NCBI RefSeq assembly: GCF_014192645.1
Contig: NZ_JACHYE010000001.1
Location: 1,066,319 to 1,130,318, forward strand
Direction: 5' to 3'
Length of the DNA stretch: 64,000 bases
Source of the DNA: Herbaspirillum sp. Sphag64
Lineage (GTDB): Bacteria; Pseudomonadota; Gammaproteobacteria; Burkholderiales; Burkholderiaceae_D
In this document: in pieces, positions 1 to 7,668 of the stretch
Numbering within the stretch: the first letter of the stretch is position 1
Layout: each line of letters opens with the position of its first letter
Notes under the pieces: generated by a model
The model's input: only the letters and a program-made list of their open reading frames with translations
The model's database searches: none
Told to the model about the DNA's origin: nothing
Made by a program: the position numbers and the translations under genes

Positions 1-76
1 CATCCTGTACCTGCATCCTTACAAAAAGGCTGCCCGCGAACTGACCCGTCAGGCCATTCAGAAAGCGTCGCGCTGA
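1..76 (+). CDS. C-terminal end of an unidentified protein (partial)
   Basis: An open frame enters from the left edge and stops with TGA at 74-76. Only about 24 residues are visible, a basic, helix-like tail ending QKASR. That is too little to name a family. It runs in the same direction as the dehydrogenase gene that follows about 100 bases later, so the two may be neighbours in one transcript. It could also be a chance open frame. Confidence 0.3.
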   Translation, partial: ILYLHPYKKAARELTRQAIQKASR

Positions 77-172
77 ACCGGCGCGCAAGGTCCGCAATAA
101 CACTCAGCGATAATTCAGCAACTGGCGCAGCAACTCACCGCGCCGCTCTTGAAGGCGATGTGCCTGTCATCC

Positions 173-1588
173 ATGAACGATTTTCTGCAATGCTGTCGTA
201 ACGCCATTGGAGGCGCCAATGTCCTGACTGAAGCTGCCGACACTGCCAGCTATCTGACTGACCAGCGCGGACGGTTTACCGGTCGCGCCTTGGCCGTTAT
301 CAAACCTGGTAATACCAATGAAGTTGCGGCCATCGTGAAGCTTTGCCAGCAGTATCAGGTACCGATCGTGCCACAAGGCGGCAACACGGGGCTGGTACTG
401 GGCAGTGTTCCCGATACCAGCGGGCGCGCCATCGTGCTGTCGCTGACGCGCCTGAACCGCATCCGCACGGTCGACCCGATCAACAACACCATGACGGTGG
501 AAGCCGGCTGCCTCTTGCAGCAGGTGCAACAGGCAGCGGCCGACGCTGGCCGACTGTTTCCGCTGTCACTGGCCGCCGAGGGCAGCTGTACCATCGGTGG
601 CAATCTCTCTACCAACGCTGGTGGCACTGCCGTGCTGCGCTATGGCAATACCCGCGAGCTCTGCCTGGGATTGGAAGTCGTGACGGCGCAAGGCGACATC
701 ATGAGCAGCCTGCGCGGCCTGCGCAAGGACAATACCGGTTACGCCCTGCGTGATCTGTTCATCGGTGCCGAGGGAACGTTGGGCTTGATTACTGCTGCGG
801 TGCTGAAGCTTTTCCCGCAGCCGCGGGCACAGGTCACGGCGCTGGTTGCCCTGCCCAGCCCCGAACATGCACTGAAACTACTGAATCTGGCACAGGCGCA
901 TTGCGGATCATCGCTGACAGGTTTTGAATTGATGTCTGCATTTTGTCTGGAACTGGTCATCAGACACTTCCCGCAACAACGCTTGCCATTCGAGCCATCT
1001 GCGCAACCCTCGCCGCACTTCGTCCTGCTGGAAATATCCGATAGCGAATCGGCAGAGCATGCGAACAGCCGTTTCGAAGACTTGATTGAGAATGCGCTGG
1101 AGGAAGCGCTCGTCAGCGATGCCGTGATCGCGACGTCAATTAACCAGTCGAAAGCGCTATGGCAACTGCGAGAAAGTATTTCCATGGCACAGGCGCGTGA
1201 AGGCAAAAATATCAAGCACGATATTTCGGTCCCAATTTCGCATATTGCCGAATTCATCCGTGTCACCGATGTGCTACTGCAGCAAGCTGCACCCGGTTGC
1301 CGCATGGTAACCTTTGGGCACCTGGGGGATGGCAATCTGCATTACAACGTCTCCCCTCCCATCGGCGTGACAGACACCGACTTCATCGCCCAACAGTCCG
1401 CAATCAATCGGGTGGTACACGACAGCGTTGACCGCTTTCACGGCTCGATCTCAGCCGAACATGGGCTGGGCGCACTCAAGCGCGATGAAATTCTGCGCTA
1501 CAAGTCACCGGTGGAATTACAGTTGATGCGCTCGATCAAACAGGCACTTGACCCAGATAACCTGATGAATCCCGGCAAGGTACTCTAA
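173..1588 (+). CDS. FAD-linked D-2-hydroxyacid dehydrogenase (GlcD / D-lactate dehydrogenase family)
   Basis: A flavoprotein of the VAO/PCMH fold that oxidises a D-2-hydroxyacid such as D-lactate, D-2-hydroxyglutarate or glycolate. The N-terminal FAD-binding domain carries the PP-loop segment PIVPQGGNTGLVLG at about residues 64-78 and the SLAAEGSCTIGGNLSTNAGG stretch. The C-terminal FAD-oxidase domain carries GHLGDGNLHYN near residue 382 and SAEHGLGALKRDE near the end, both typical of this family. About 471 residues is the usual length. The open frame extends to a TTG at 149 and an ATG at 158, but the ATG at 173 (MNDFLQ) gives the family's normal N-terminus. The exact substrate cannot be read from sequence. 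It converges with gor, 57 bases away. Confidence 0.9.
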   Translation: MNDFLQCCRNAIGGANVLTEAADTASYLTDQRGRFTGRALAVIKPGNTNEVAAIVKLCQQYQVPIVPQGGNTGLVLGSVPDTSGRAIVLSLTRLNRIRTVDPINNTMTVEAGCLLQQVQQAAADAGRLFPLSLAAEGSCTIGGNLSTNAGGTAVLRYGNTRELCLGLEVVTAQGDIMSSLRGLRKDNTGYALRDLFIGAEGTLGLITAAVLKLFPQPRAQVTALVALPSPEHALKLLNLAQAHCGSSLTGFELMSAFCLELVIRHFPQQRLPFEPSAQPSPHFVLLEISDSESAEHANSRFEDLIENALEEALVSDAVIATSINQSKALWQLRESISMAQAREGKNIKHDISVPISHIAEFIRVTDVLLQQAAPGCRMVTFGHLGDGNLHYNVSPPIGVTDTDFIAQQSAINRVVHDSVDRFHGSISAEHGLGALKRDEILRYKSPVELQLMRSIKQALDPDNLMNPGKVL

Positions 1589-1645
1589 ATTACGCGTCTG
1601 CCGGTTCATCTGCAGACCAACCACATCGGACTGACAGTGTTGAAC

Positions 1646-3001
1646 TTAGGCCACTGGCGTGCGCATCGTGACAAACTCTTCTGCCAGCGTCGGGTGAATG
1701 CCGATAGTGGCATCGAACTGTGCCTTGGTGGCGCCACAATTGAGCGCTACCGCAAACCCCTGAACAATCTCGCCAGCATCCGGCCCCACCATATGTACGC
1801 CGAGTACACGATCACTGTTGGCATCCACCACCAGTTTCATGAAGCTGCGTTCGCCATTACCGCTGAGCGTATGCTTGAGAGCCCTGAATTCTGACTTGAA
1901 GATGCGCAGCGTTTTGCCCTGTGCTCTTGCTGACTCTTCGCTCAAACCAACCGTGGCGACATTGGGATGACTAAATACGGCCGTAGGAATATTGTCATAA
2001 GAAATGGTGCGTTCACCCTGCCCGAACAGACGTGACGCTACAACCATCCCCTCTGCCAGCGCTACCGGTGTCAACGCCACACGATCAATGACATCGCCGA
2101 TGGCGTGGATCGAAGGCACACTGGTCGTAAAATGTTCATTCACCCAGACTGCACCACTTTCTTGTAAGCGGACACCGGCCGATGCCAGCCCCAGACCTTC
2201 GGTATTGGCGTGACGCCCGGTGGCAAACAGCACACAATCAGCCATAAGCTGGTTGCCATCGGTGAATTGAATATCGCGTGCACCGGAGACATGCACGGTG
2301 ATAGCGGCAATATTGTTTTCAAGCAGTACCGTGATGCCTTTCTTGCGCATCTCTGCCGTCAGAAAATCACCCAACGCACGGTCCATCCCTCGCAACAGAT
2401 GTTGGCCGCGATAAACAAGTGTTACTTCGCTGCCGAGACCATTGAGAATCGATGCCAGCTCAACGGCAATATAGCCGCCACCGAGCACAACCGTGCGCTG
2501 CGGCAACGCCGGCAAATGAAAGAAATCATCTGAGGTAATCCCCAGCTCCTGTCCGGTAATCCCGGGCAAGCTGGGTCTGCCGCCAGTCGCCAGCAAAACG
2601 TGCGCTGCGCTGTATTGCTTGCCATTGATGCTAACAGTATGCGCATCCTCAAGGCAGGCATATCCCTCCAGTCGATGCACCTTGGCGCCGTCGAGCAAGT
2701 TGCGGTAGATGTCGTTGAGACGCAAGATTTCCCGGTCCTTGGCAGCAATCAGTGCAGACCAGTCAAGTGTTGGCGACACTTCGCTCCAGCCAAAACCACG
2801 CGCATCAGCAAAGTCTTCATGGAAGTGTGCGCCGTAGGACATCAGCTTCTTGGGAATGCAGCCCAGATTGACGCAGGTACCACCCCAGTCGCGTCCCTCG
2901 GCGATGGCAACGCGCGCACCATATTGCGCCGCAAATCGTCCGGCCCGGACACCGCCGGAACCACCGCCAATGATGAATAAATCGAAATCGTATTGCTGCA
3001 T
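1646..3001 (-). CDS. gor: glutathione-disulfide reductase
   Basis: Cytosolic NADPH-dependent flavoenzyme that reduces oxidised glutathione. The 451-residue product has the FAD motif IGGGSGG at residues 11-17, the redox-active disulfide GGTCVNLGCIPKK (Cys43 and Cys48), an NADPH-binding GGGYIAVELAS segment, the second FAD motif AIGDV and the C-terminal GIHPTLAEEFVTM with the catalytic His-Glu pair. The match to E. coli Gor is collinear over the full length. It could be confused with trypanothione or mycothione reductases of the same family, but the proteobacterial setting and the presence of gshA in this window support Gor. Confidence 0.93.
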   Translation of the reverse strand: MQQYDFDLFIIGGGSGGVRAGRFAAQYGARVAIAEGRDWGGTCVNLGCIPKKLMSYGAHFHEDFADARGFGWSEVSPTLDWSALIAAKDREILRLNDIYRNLLDGAKVHRLEGYACLEDAHTVSINGKQYSAAHVLLATGGRPSLPGITGQELGITSDDFFHLPALPQRTVVLGGGYIAVELASILNGLGSEVTLVYRGQHLLRGMDRALGDFLTAEMRKKGITVLLENNIAAITVHVSGARDIQFTDGNQLMADCVLFATGRHANTEGLGLASAGVRLQESGAVWVNEHFTTSVPSIHAIGDVIDRVALTPVALAEGMVVASRLFGQGERTISYDNIPTAVFSHPNVATVGLSEESARAQGKTLRIFKSEFRALKHTLSGNGERSFMKLVVDANSDRVLGVHMVGPDAGEIVQGFAVALNCGATKAQFDATIGIHPTLAEEFVTMRTPVA

Positions 3002-3186
3002 GGAGGAACCCTGTCACCGATGAAAAACGAAGGATGTGTCGATACACAGCACACCAAGGCAGGCAGAACAAACCTGCCGCCGCACGTTTCAAGCCTAAAA
3101 CCTCAAGGCTACCAGATCCCTCTGCCCGACGTCTGTTGCACCACAAGGGTAGACCGAACGCACAGACGCAAGCATAAGCCAGTTAC

Positions 3187-3417
3187 TCAGCGACGTGCCT
3201 TGGACAACACCAGCAACCAGCGCCGGAACAGGAGTACCTCCAGATGGCCCGGCTCAATGCCTGCACTGCATTCAATGACCGGATTGACACGATAACGGCG
3301 TACATAGGTGTCTCGGCAAACAAAAATTTCGCGACGGCCGAAGCGCAGACTGAATGATGAAGGGGTAGAAGATTCCAGACCAAAGCGTGCGCCTGAAGTG
3401 AGATCCAAGTGTGTCAT
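3187..3417 (-). CDS. small basic protein of unknown function, predicted SOS-controlled
   Basis: An unrecognised 76-residue protein beginning MTHLDLTSGARFGLESS, rich in Arg, with a hydrophobic stretch near the C-terminus (HLEVLLFRRWLLVLSK) that could be an amphipathic or membrane-associated helix. The ATG at 3417 is preceded by AGGA at a reasonable distance, which is why I prefer it to the upstream start of the open frame at 3510. A LexA-type box sits 47 bases upstream, so the gene is likely derepressed after DNA damage. The product does not resemble SulA, ImuA or UmuD. It stands alone between gor and cynS. The coding call rests on length, start signal and promoter rather than on a family match. 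Confidence 0.6.
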   Translation of the reverse strand: MTHLDLTSGARFGLESSTPSSFSLRFGRREIFVCRDTYVRRYRVNPVIECSAGIEPGHLEVLLFRRWLLVLSKARR

Positions 3418-3463
3418 GGCAGTGGTTCCTATCTCGAATGATGAGTCACCACTGTAGCACGAG

Positions 3464-3483
3464 TACTGTACAAATAAACAGTA
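3464..3483 (-). promoter_or_regulatory. LexA (SOS) box
   Basis: TACTGT-N8-ACAGTA, with both six-base arms identical to the E. coli LexA consensus. On the minus strand it lies between a weak -35 (TTCGCG) and a -10 (TACAGT) with 17-base spacing, so a bound repressor would block the promoter of the 76-residue gene. The sequence GTACTCGTG occurs on both sides of the site, at about 3457 and 3515. Confidence 0.8.
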
Positions 3484-3621
3484 GTTTCGCGAAGCGTTGT
3501 TTTTGTACAATCCACACGAGTACTTGAGTTTTTTCTATTCTACGACACCGCGCCGGACAATAACAACTCTCGCAATCCTCTGCTGGCGGGAGGATCCCCT
3601 TCCCACCAGAAGGCTTCAGTA

Positions 3622-4065
3622 TCAGTATGTTTTGTAAGGCAGGAACTTGCCACTGAGGACAACATTGACGCGGTCTCCATTGGGATCGGGCTGCCGTTGG
3701 ATATCCATCTTGAAGTCAATCGCACTCATGATGCCATCACCAAACTCTTCATGAATGAGCTCCTTGATGGTACTGCCATAGACACTGACGATTTCGTACC
3801 AGCGATAAATCAGTGGATCGGTTGGCACTACAGTGGGCAGAGAGCCTTTATAGGGAACGATCTGCAACCACAGCGTTTCTTCATCGCTGAGGTCAAACAA
3901 TTCCTGCGTCACGGCCGCCTGTTTGGCGGTCAGGGTCATCTGCCCCAGCATCGCAGCGGTCGTCCATTCCTTGCTTTGGCCAATGTGCTTGGCAACCTGT
4001 GCCCAACTGAGTTGCTTTCTGACCTTCGCACTGATGATTTTCTGTGTAACCTGATGACGATCCAT
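3622..4065 (-). CDS. cynS: cyanate hydratase (cyanase)
   Basis: Converts cyanate and bicarbonate to ammonia and carbon dioxide in the cytosol as a decamer. The 147-residue protein has the N-terminal helical DNA-binding-like domain and the C-terminal catalytic domain with YRWYEIVSVYGSTIKELIHEEFGDGIMSAIDF. The three catalytic residues map to Arg88, Glu91 and Ser114. A strong AGGAG lies just before the ATG. The start is 25 bases after the stop of the GntR regulator, so the two form a leftward operon. No carbonic anhydrase (CynT) or LysR-type CynR is adjacent, unlike E. coli. Downstream, an imperfect hairpin at 3583-3609 lacks a U-tract. Confidence 0.95.
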   Translation of the reverse strand: MDRHQVTQKIISAKVRKQLSWAQVAKHIGQSKEWTTAAMLGQMTLTAKQAAVTQELFDLSDEETLWLQIVPYKGSLPTVVPTDPLIYRWYEIVSVYGSTIKELIHEEFGDGIMSAIDFKMDIQRQPDPNGDRVNVVLSGKFLPYKTY

Positions 4066-4090
4066 GCTGTTCTCCTGTGGTGGACGAAGA

Positions 4091-4867
4091 CTACGGGTTG
4101 ATCAAGCTCTCCCTGCTGCTATCGCTGTCAGACTCGGTTTTGGCAACATCTCGATAGGTGGCACGGACGCCGCTCAGATGGGTTCGCATGGCGCGTGCTG
4201 CCGCTTGCGGATCGCGCGCATTGAGTGCAGCGAGAATCGTACGATGATCCTGCAGACTGCGCTCGAGCACGGCAGGAATGCGGGAAGTGATGCTACGACT
4301 TTTCTTGCCAAGGAAGTACAGACTGCCAGCGATACTTTGCAGAAAGGGATTATCGCAAGCATCGATGATGGCTTCATGGAATGCCATATCAGCAGCGGCA
4401 AAGGCCACCGGATCGTTGAGCAGTTCGGCTTCGGCTTGAACGCTGTGATTCAGACTCTGCAGCTCGGCCTCACTGATATTGGTCGCAGCCAGCGCAGCGA
4501 CACCACTCTCGATGATCAGACGGGCATCAAACAAAGCGTCCAGCGTGCCGGCGTTGAGATCAATGATCATCTCCAGCGGCTCTAGCAGCTCCCGCGTTTG
4601 CAGTGAGCCTACAAACGTCCCTTCGCCCTGCCGGATACGCAGCAAGCCGAGCAAGGACAAGCCACGAATCGCCTCACGCACTGCAGGACGGCCAACGCCT
4701 AGCATGGTCGCCAGCTCACGTTCGGGAGGCAATTGCTGATCCGGCTTGAGCAGACCGCTGCGGATCATACTCAACAGGCGCTGCGCAACCTGCTCGGCAA
4801 TGGATTTCTGGACGATAGGATCAAAAGACATGTCAGTCTGGATAGTAGGCTGCGCAGAAGGAGGCAT
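4091..4867 (-). CDS. GntR-family regulator, FadR/FCD type
   Basis: A transcription factor with a winged-helix domain at about residues 20-85 (LPPERELATMLGVGRPAVREAIRGLSLLGLLRIRQGEGTFV is the recognisable GntR segment, in parts) and an all-helical FCD ligand domain after residue 95 with the metal- or acid-binding pattern seen in DLDAGT..FDARLIIESG and MAFHEAIIDACDN. Family members bind small carboxylates. The gene lies immediately upstream of cynS on the same strand and probably controls it. The open frame starts at a GTG at 4876. The ATG at 4867 is preferred, though neither has a good ribosome site. The ligand is unknown. Confidence 0.88.
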   Translation of the reverse strand: MPPSAQPTIQTDMSFDPIVQKSIAEQVAQRLLSMIRSGLLKPDQQLPPERELATMLGVGRPAVREAIRGLSLLGLLRIRQGEGTFVGSLQTRELLEPLEMIIDLNAGTLDALFDARLIIESGVAALAATNISEAELQSLNHSVQAEAELLNDPVAFAAADMAFHEAIIDACDNPFLQSIAGSLYFLGKKSRSITSRIPAVLERSLQDHRTILAALNARDPQAAARAMRTHLSGVRATYRDVAKTESDSDSSRESLINP

Positions 4868-5041
4868 TGTCGTCACGAGTCACGATAATGCAGCGAAGGA
4901 CCGCGAACAAGCCGGTCGCAATGGAGGGTGAGCATAGGCACGCGATGAAGGCATGTCAAGAACGACATCTGACGGATAGAGGCGCTCAGCTTCAGGCATG
5001 CACTTTCACACGCAGACGGGAAAGACGCTTCCAGCACCTGC

Positions 5042-5272
5042 TCAGGCTGTGGTACTGATGGTGGTACCGATGACTTCGCCGTTGGAGTTACGCGAATATT
5101 GACGGGACTGCGCCAGTCGCGCCTGTTCAATACGTTCCTGCTGGATTCTGTCTTGTGCAGCCTGCTCATCCTGACGTGCCTGTGCACGTCGCGCCGCATC
5201 GAGATCGCTGACCTGCTGTGGTCCCGGGCCAGGCACTGCCGCCGGAGAACTGGGAGTAATTGCGACATCCAT
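5042..5272 (-). CDS. small Gln/Arg-rich hypothetical protein
   Basis: A 76-residue product. It has a Pro/Ala-rich N-terminus, then a charged helical segment made of repeated Q-R-E-A patterns (DAARRAQARQDEQAAQDR), and ends SNGEVIGTTISTTA. The middle is likely a single helix or coiled coil. The ATG at 5272 has GAAAGG eight bases upstream and is favoured over the GTG at 5281. No family is recognised. Flanking non-coding stretches of about 170 bases on each side suggest its own transcription unit. Confidence 0.6.
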   Translation of the reverse strand: MDVAITPSSPAAVPGPGPQQVSDLDAARRAQARQDEQAAQDRIQQERIEQARLAQSRQYSRNSNGEVIGTTISTTA

Positions 5273-5441
5273 GATGGTCACCTTTCAATACTGCTCATAC
5301 CGCGCTACGCCTCGACCCAGTCACAACGGGCCAGAAAATATCTTACACCTTTGACGCAGCCTGCACAGCGGCATCACTGCCTGACGATGAATCTGGATTG
5401 GCAGACTGACAAGATTCCGTTGCGCGGCCACAAAAACACTG

Positions 5442-6338
5442 TCAATCGGTTAACACATTGGTCATTTCTGCCAGCAAACTCTGCACATCAGGATAACGCA
5501 ACCGAATCCCGAGTTCGTGATACAGGCGCTCATTACGCAAGCGCCTGGACTCCGACATGAACGACAACATCATCGGCGACACCTCTCGCTCCAGCTCAAT
5601 ACGGGGCAGTCTTGGCGGTACCGGCAACTGCAGCGCCTGCGCCACGGCATCAAAATAATCCCCCATTTTTAGGTCGGTATCATCGACCGCATGGTAGACA
5701 CGTAACGGTGATGCACGATAAATCGCCGCACAGGCAATGCGCGCCAGATCGTCTGCATGCACATGATTGGTATAGACGTCCTCGCTAGCGATCAGCGCCG
5801 GTGTACCTTTTTGCAGGCGCTCCAGTGGCAGGCGATCACGCGCATAAATCCCCGGTACCCGCAGAATCGCCAGCCGACTGCCCGAGCGACGTGCCCAATC
5901 GCGCAGCACGCGCTCTGCATCTACCCGCCGACGCGCACGCAGATTGGTCGGGCTAACCACACGGGTTTCATCAAAGCAGGCGCCACCGCAATCTCCGTAG
6001 ACACCGGTCGTACTGATATAAACCAAGTTAGCGCGGTCGGGTAAAATGGCGGCCAAATGTCGCGTACGGCGGTCGGTTTCGCCCATCGATTGCGGTGGAG
6101 CAAGATGAACAATCAGTTTCGCCAGACCTGCCAGACGGGCTAGCGAAGCAGGTTCATCCAGGTTAGCCACGATGGGAGTCGCACCGGCAACACGTAGCTC
6201 GGCACAACGCGCCGGGTTGCTGGTGACGGCAAAGACCCGGAATTGACTACGCAACAAGGGCAGCATACGCATGCCAACATCGCCGCAACCCAGCATCAAG
6301 AGACGTGTTTTTCCAATTTTGTTTAATTTTTTGATCAT
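5442..6338 (-). CDS. SDR-type NAD-dependent epimerase/dehydratase family protein (YeeZ-like)
   Basis: A 298-residue extended short-chain dehydrogenase-like protein. The N-terminal Rossmann fold shows LMLGCGDVGMRM, and the YISTTGVYGDCGG segment corresponds to the Ser/Tyr active-site region. The typical YxxxK is not preserved as such (LRARRRVDAERVL follows), as in the atypical YeeZ group. NHVHADDLA near residue 195 is also characteristic. Substrate and role are unknown. The start at 6338 lies only 11 bases from the divergent reductase gene, so the two promoters must overlap the coding starts. The ATG has no evident ribosome site, and an internal ATG at 6296 would cut into the Rossmann strand. 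Confidence 0.82.
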   Translation of the reverse strand: MIKKLNKIGKTRLLMLGCGDVGMRMLPLLRSQFRVFAVTSNPARCAELRVAGATPIVANLDEPASLARLAGLAKLIVHLAPPQSMGETDRRTRHLAAILPDRANLVYISTTGVYGDCGGACFDETRVVSPTNLRARRRVDAERVLRDWARRSGSRLAILRVPGIYARDRLPLERLQKGTPALIASEDVYTNHVHADDLARIACAAIYRASPLRVYHAVDDTDLKMGDYFDAVAQALQLPVPPRLPRIELEREVSPMMLSFMSESRRLRNERLYHELGIRLRYPDVQSLLAEMTNVLTD

Positions 6339-6349
6339 TACAGGATTCT

Positions 6350-7378
6350 ATGAGTTTTCAGGTTACCGTTCAGCCCAGTGGCCGTCAGTTTAGCTGCGAT
6401 GAAGGCGAAGCAATTCTTACTGCCGCCATTCGTGCCGGTGTCGGCTTGCCTTATGGCTGCAAGAATGGGGCTTGCGGCTCGTGCAAAGGGAAACTGCTCA
6501 ACGGCAGCATCACCCATGGTGCGCATCAGGAACGTGCCTTGTCGGCGGCCGATGAAGAACTGGGATTTTCGCTGTTCTGCTGTGCCAAGCCCAATTCGGA
6601 TGTCACCATCGAGGCCCGCGAAGTCGCGGGTATTGGTGACTTCCCGGTCAAGAAAATGCCGGTGCGCGTCGCAAAGCTGGACAAAGTCGCCGACGACGTC
6701 ATCGTGCTCTCGCTGCAACTGCCTGCCAATGACCGCCTGCAATACAAGGCTGGTCAATACGTGGAATTTCTGTTGCGTGATGGCAAGCGCCGTAGCTACA
6801 GCATGGCTAACGCACCGCACAAGGATGAACATCTGACGCTGCATATTCGCCACATGCCAGGCGGTCTGTTTACGGACCAGGTATTTTCCACCCTCAAGGA
6901 ACGCGACATTCTGCGTATCGAAGGTCCACTGGGAACCTTCTTCCTGCGTGAAGATTCCACCAAACCGATCATCCTGCTGGCGTCCGGCACCGGTTTTGCG
7001 CCGATCAAGGCCATCATTGAGCAGCTCGAACATAGCAAGTCCGAGCGTCCGATCAGCCTGTACTGGGGCGGTCGTCGTCCGCAAGACCTGTACATGGATG
7101 CTTTGTGCAAAGGCTGGGCGCAGAGCCTGCCTGGATTCCAATACACTCCGGTAGTCTCCGATGCACAGCCTGACGATCAGTGGAGCGGTCGCACCGGCTT
7201 TGTCCATCAGGCCGTCATCGCCGACCATCCCGATCTGTCCGGCTATCAGGTCTATGCCTGCGGCGCGCCGGTTGTGGTGGAATCAGCGCAGCGCGATTTT
7301 GTCGCTGTGTGCAAACTACCGGAAGACGAGTTCTTTGCCGATGCCTTTACTTCGGCGGCAGACCAGCCAGCAGCGTGA
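6350..7378 (+). CDS. ferredoxin-NAD(P)H reductase, CDP-6-deoxy-delta-3,4-glucoseen reductase (AscD) family
   Basis: A 342-residue electron-transfer flavoprotein. The N-terminal plant-type 2Fe-2S ferredoxin domain (about 1-90) has the cysteine pattern GCKNGACGSCKG with the fourth Cys at LFCCAKP. The FAD domain has RSYSMANAP, and the C-terminal NAD(P)-binding domain has LLASGTGFAPIKAII and a final CGAP. Betaproteobacteria usually carry this gene as a lone reductase without a dideoxysugar cluster, so the AscD name describes ancestry rather than a proven substrate. AGGA lies eight bases before the ATG. It is divergent from the SDR gene. Confidence 0.88.
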   Translation: MSFQVTVQPSGRQFSCDEGEAILTAAIRAGVGLPYGCKNGACGSCKGKLLNGSITHGAHQERALSAADEELGFSLFCCAKPNSDVTIEAREVAGIGDFPVKKMPVRVAKLDKVADDVIVLSLQLPANDRLQYKAGQYVEFLLRDGKRRSYSMANAPHKDEHLTLHIRHMPGGLFTDQVFSTLKERDILRIEGPLGTFFLREDSTKPIILLASGTGFAPIKAIIEQLEHSKSERPISLYWGGRRPQDLYMDALCKGWAQSLPGFQYTPVVSDAQPDDQWSGRTGFVHQAVIADHPDLSGYQVYACGAPVVVESAQRDFVAVCKLPEDEFFADAFTSAADQPAA

Positions 7379-7421
7379 CAATATTGTTACCAACCGCGCT
7401 GCAATTTGTCGCAAATTAGTT

Positions 7422-7450
7422 TTGACGCATCGCGCAAAAGGTCCTAATAT
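7422..7450 (+). promoter_or_regulatory. predicted sigma-70 promoter of the argD leader
   Basis: TTGACG at 7422-7427 and TAATAT at 7445-7450 are separated by 17 bases. The predicted start site is near 7457, one base before the leader ATG at 7458, so the leader mRNA would be nearly leaderless. A second possible -10, TATTAT at 7448-7453, has a poorer 20-base spacing. Confidence 0.6.
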
Positions 7451-7457
7451 TATTTGC

Positions 7458-7523
7458 ATGAACGCTACCACTACCTACTTGCGACGTCGCAGCCAGCCCC
7501 AACGGGGTTTGCCGTGCGCGTGA
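7458..7523 (+). CDS. leader peptide with arginine codons upstream of argD
   Basis: A 21-codon frame that starts MNATTTYL, then has three consecutive arginine codons (CGA, CGT, CGC at 7482-7490), a fourth (CGG at 7503) and ends GLPCA before TGA. All four arginine codons are different members of the CGN box. There is no ribosome site, which fits the promoter spacing that predicts an almost leaderless transcript. It is followed 17 bases later by an intrinsic terminator and then by argD. I infer a regulatory leader peptide that senses arginyl-tRNA. The final Cys codon leaves open a sulfur-related signal instead. Confidence 0.6.
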   Translation: MNATTTYLRRRSQPQRGLPCA

Positions 7524-7540
7524 AGTAAGTCAGGTCACGA

Positions 7541-7570
7541 AGCCACAGGCAATCCCTGTGGCTTTTTTTT
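7541..7570 (+). terminator. intrinsic terminator acting as attenuator before argD
   Basis: A perfect nine-base stem, AGCCACAGG (7541-7549) with CCTGTGGCT (7555-7563), has a five-base loop and eight T residues. An alternative pairing joins 7505-7513 inside the leader frame to 7548-7556 (eight of nine pairs) and would destroy the terminator. A further hairpin, CCCC-AAC-GGGG at 7497-7507, would sequester the antiterminator strand. Confidence 0.8.
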
Positions 7571-7668
7571 ATCGTTCACTTTTATTTCATTTTGGTTACC
7601 ACCGCGCTTAACTGATCGAGATCGGCTCTGGCCATCAATTTATTCACCGCCTTCGCAGGAGTCATGTA

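Noticed and set aside
1596..1617. GTCTGC/GCAGAC hairpin between the first dehydrogenase gene and gor
   Set aside because: The stem is six bases with a ten-base loop and no T-run, too weak to call a terminator.
3583..3609. CTGGCGGGA/TCCCACCAG hairpin downstream of cynS
   Set aside because: It contains a wobble pair and is not followed by a T-run on either strand. It is mentioned under cynS only.
6338..7228. 296-residue open frame opposite the ferredoxin reductase gene
   Set aside because: It is antisense to a clear reductase with all expected motifs. Its only support is length.
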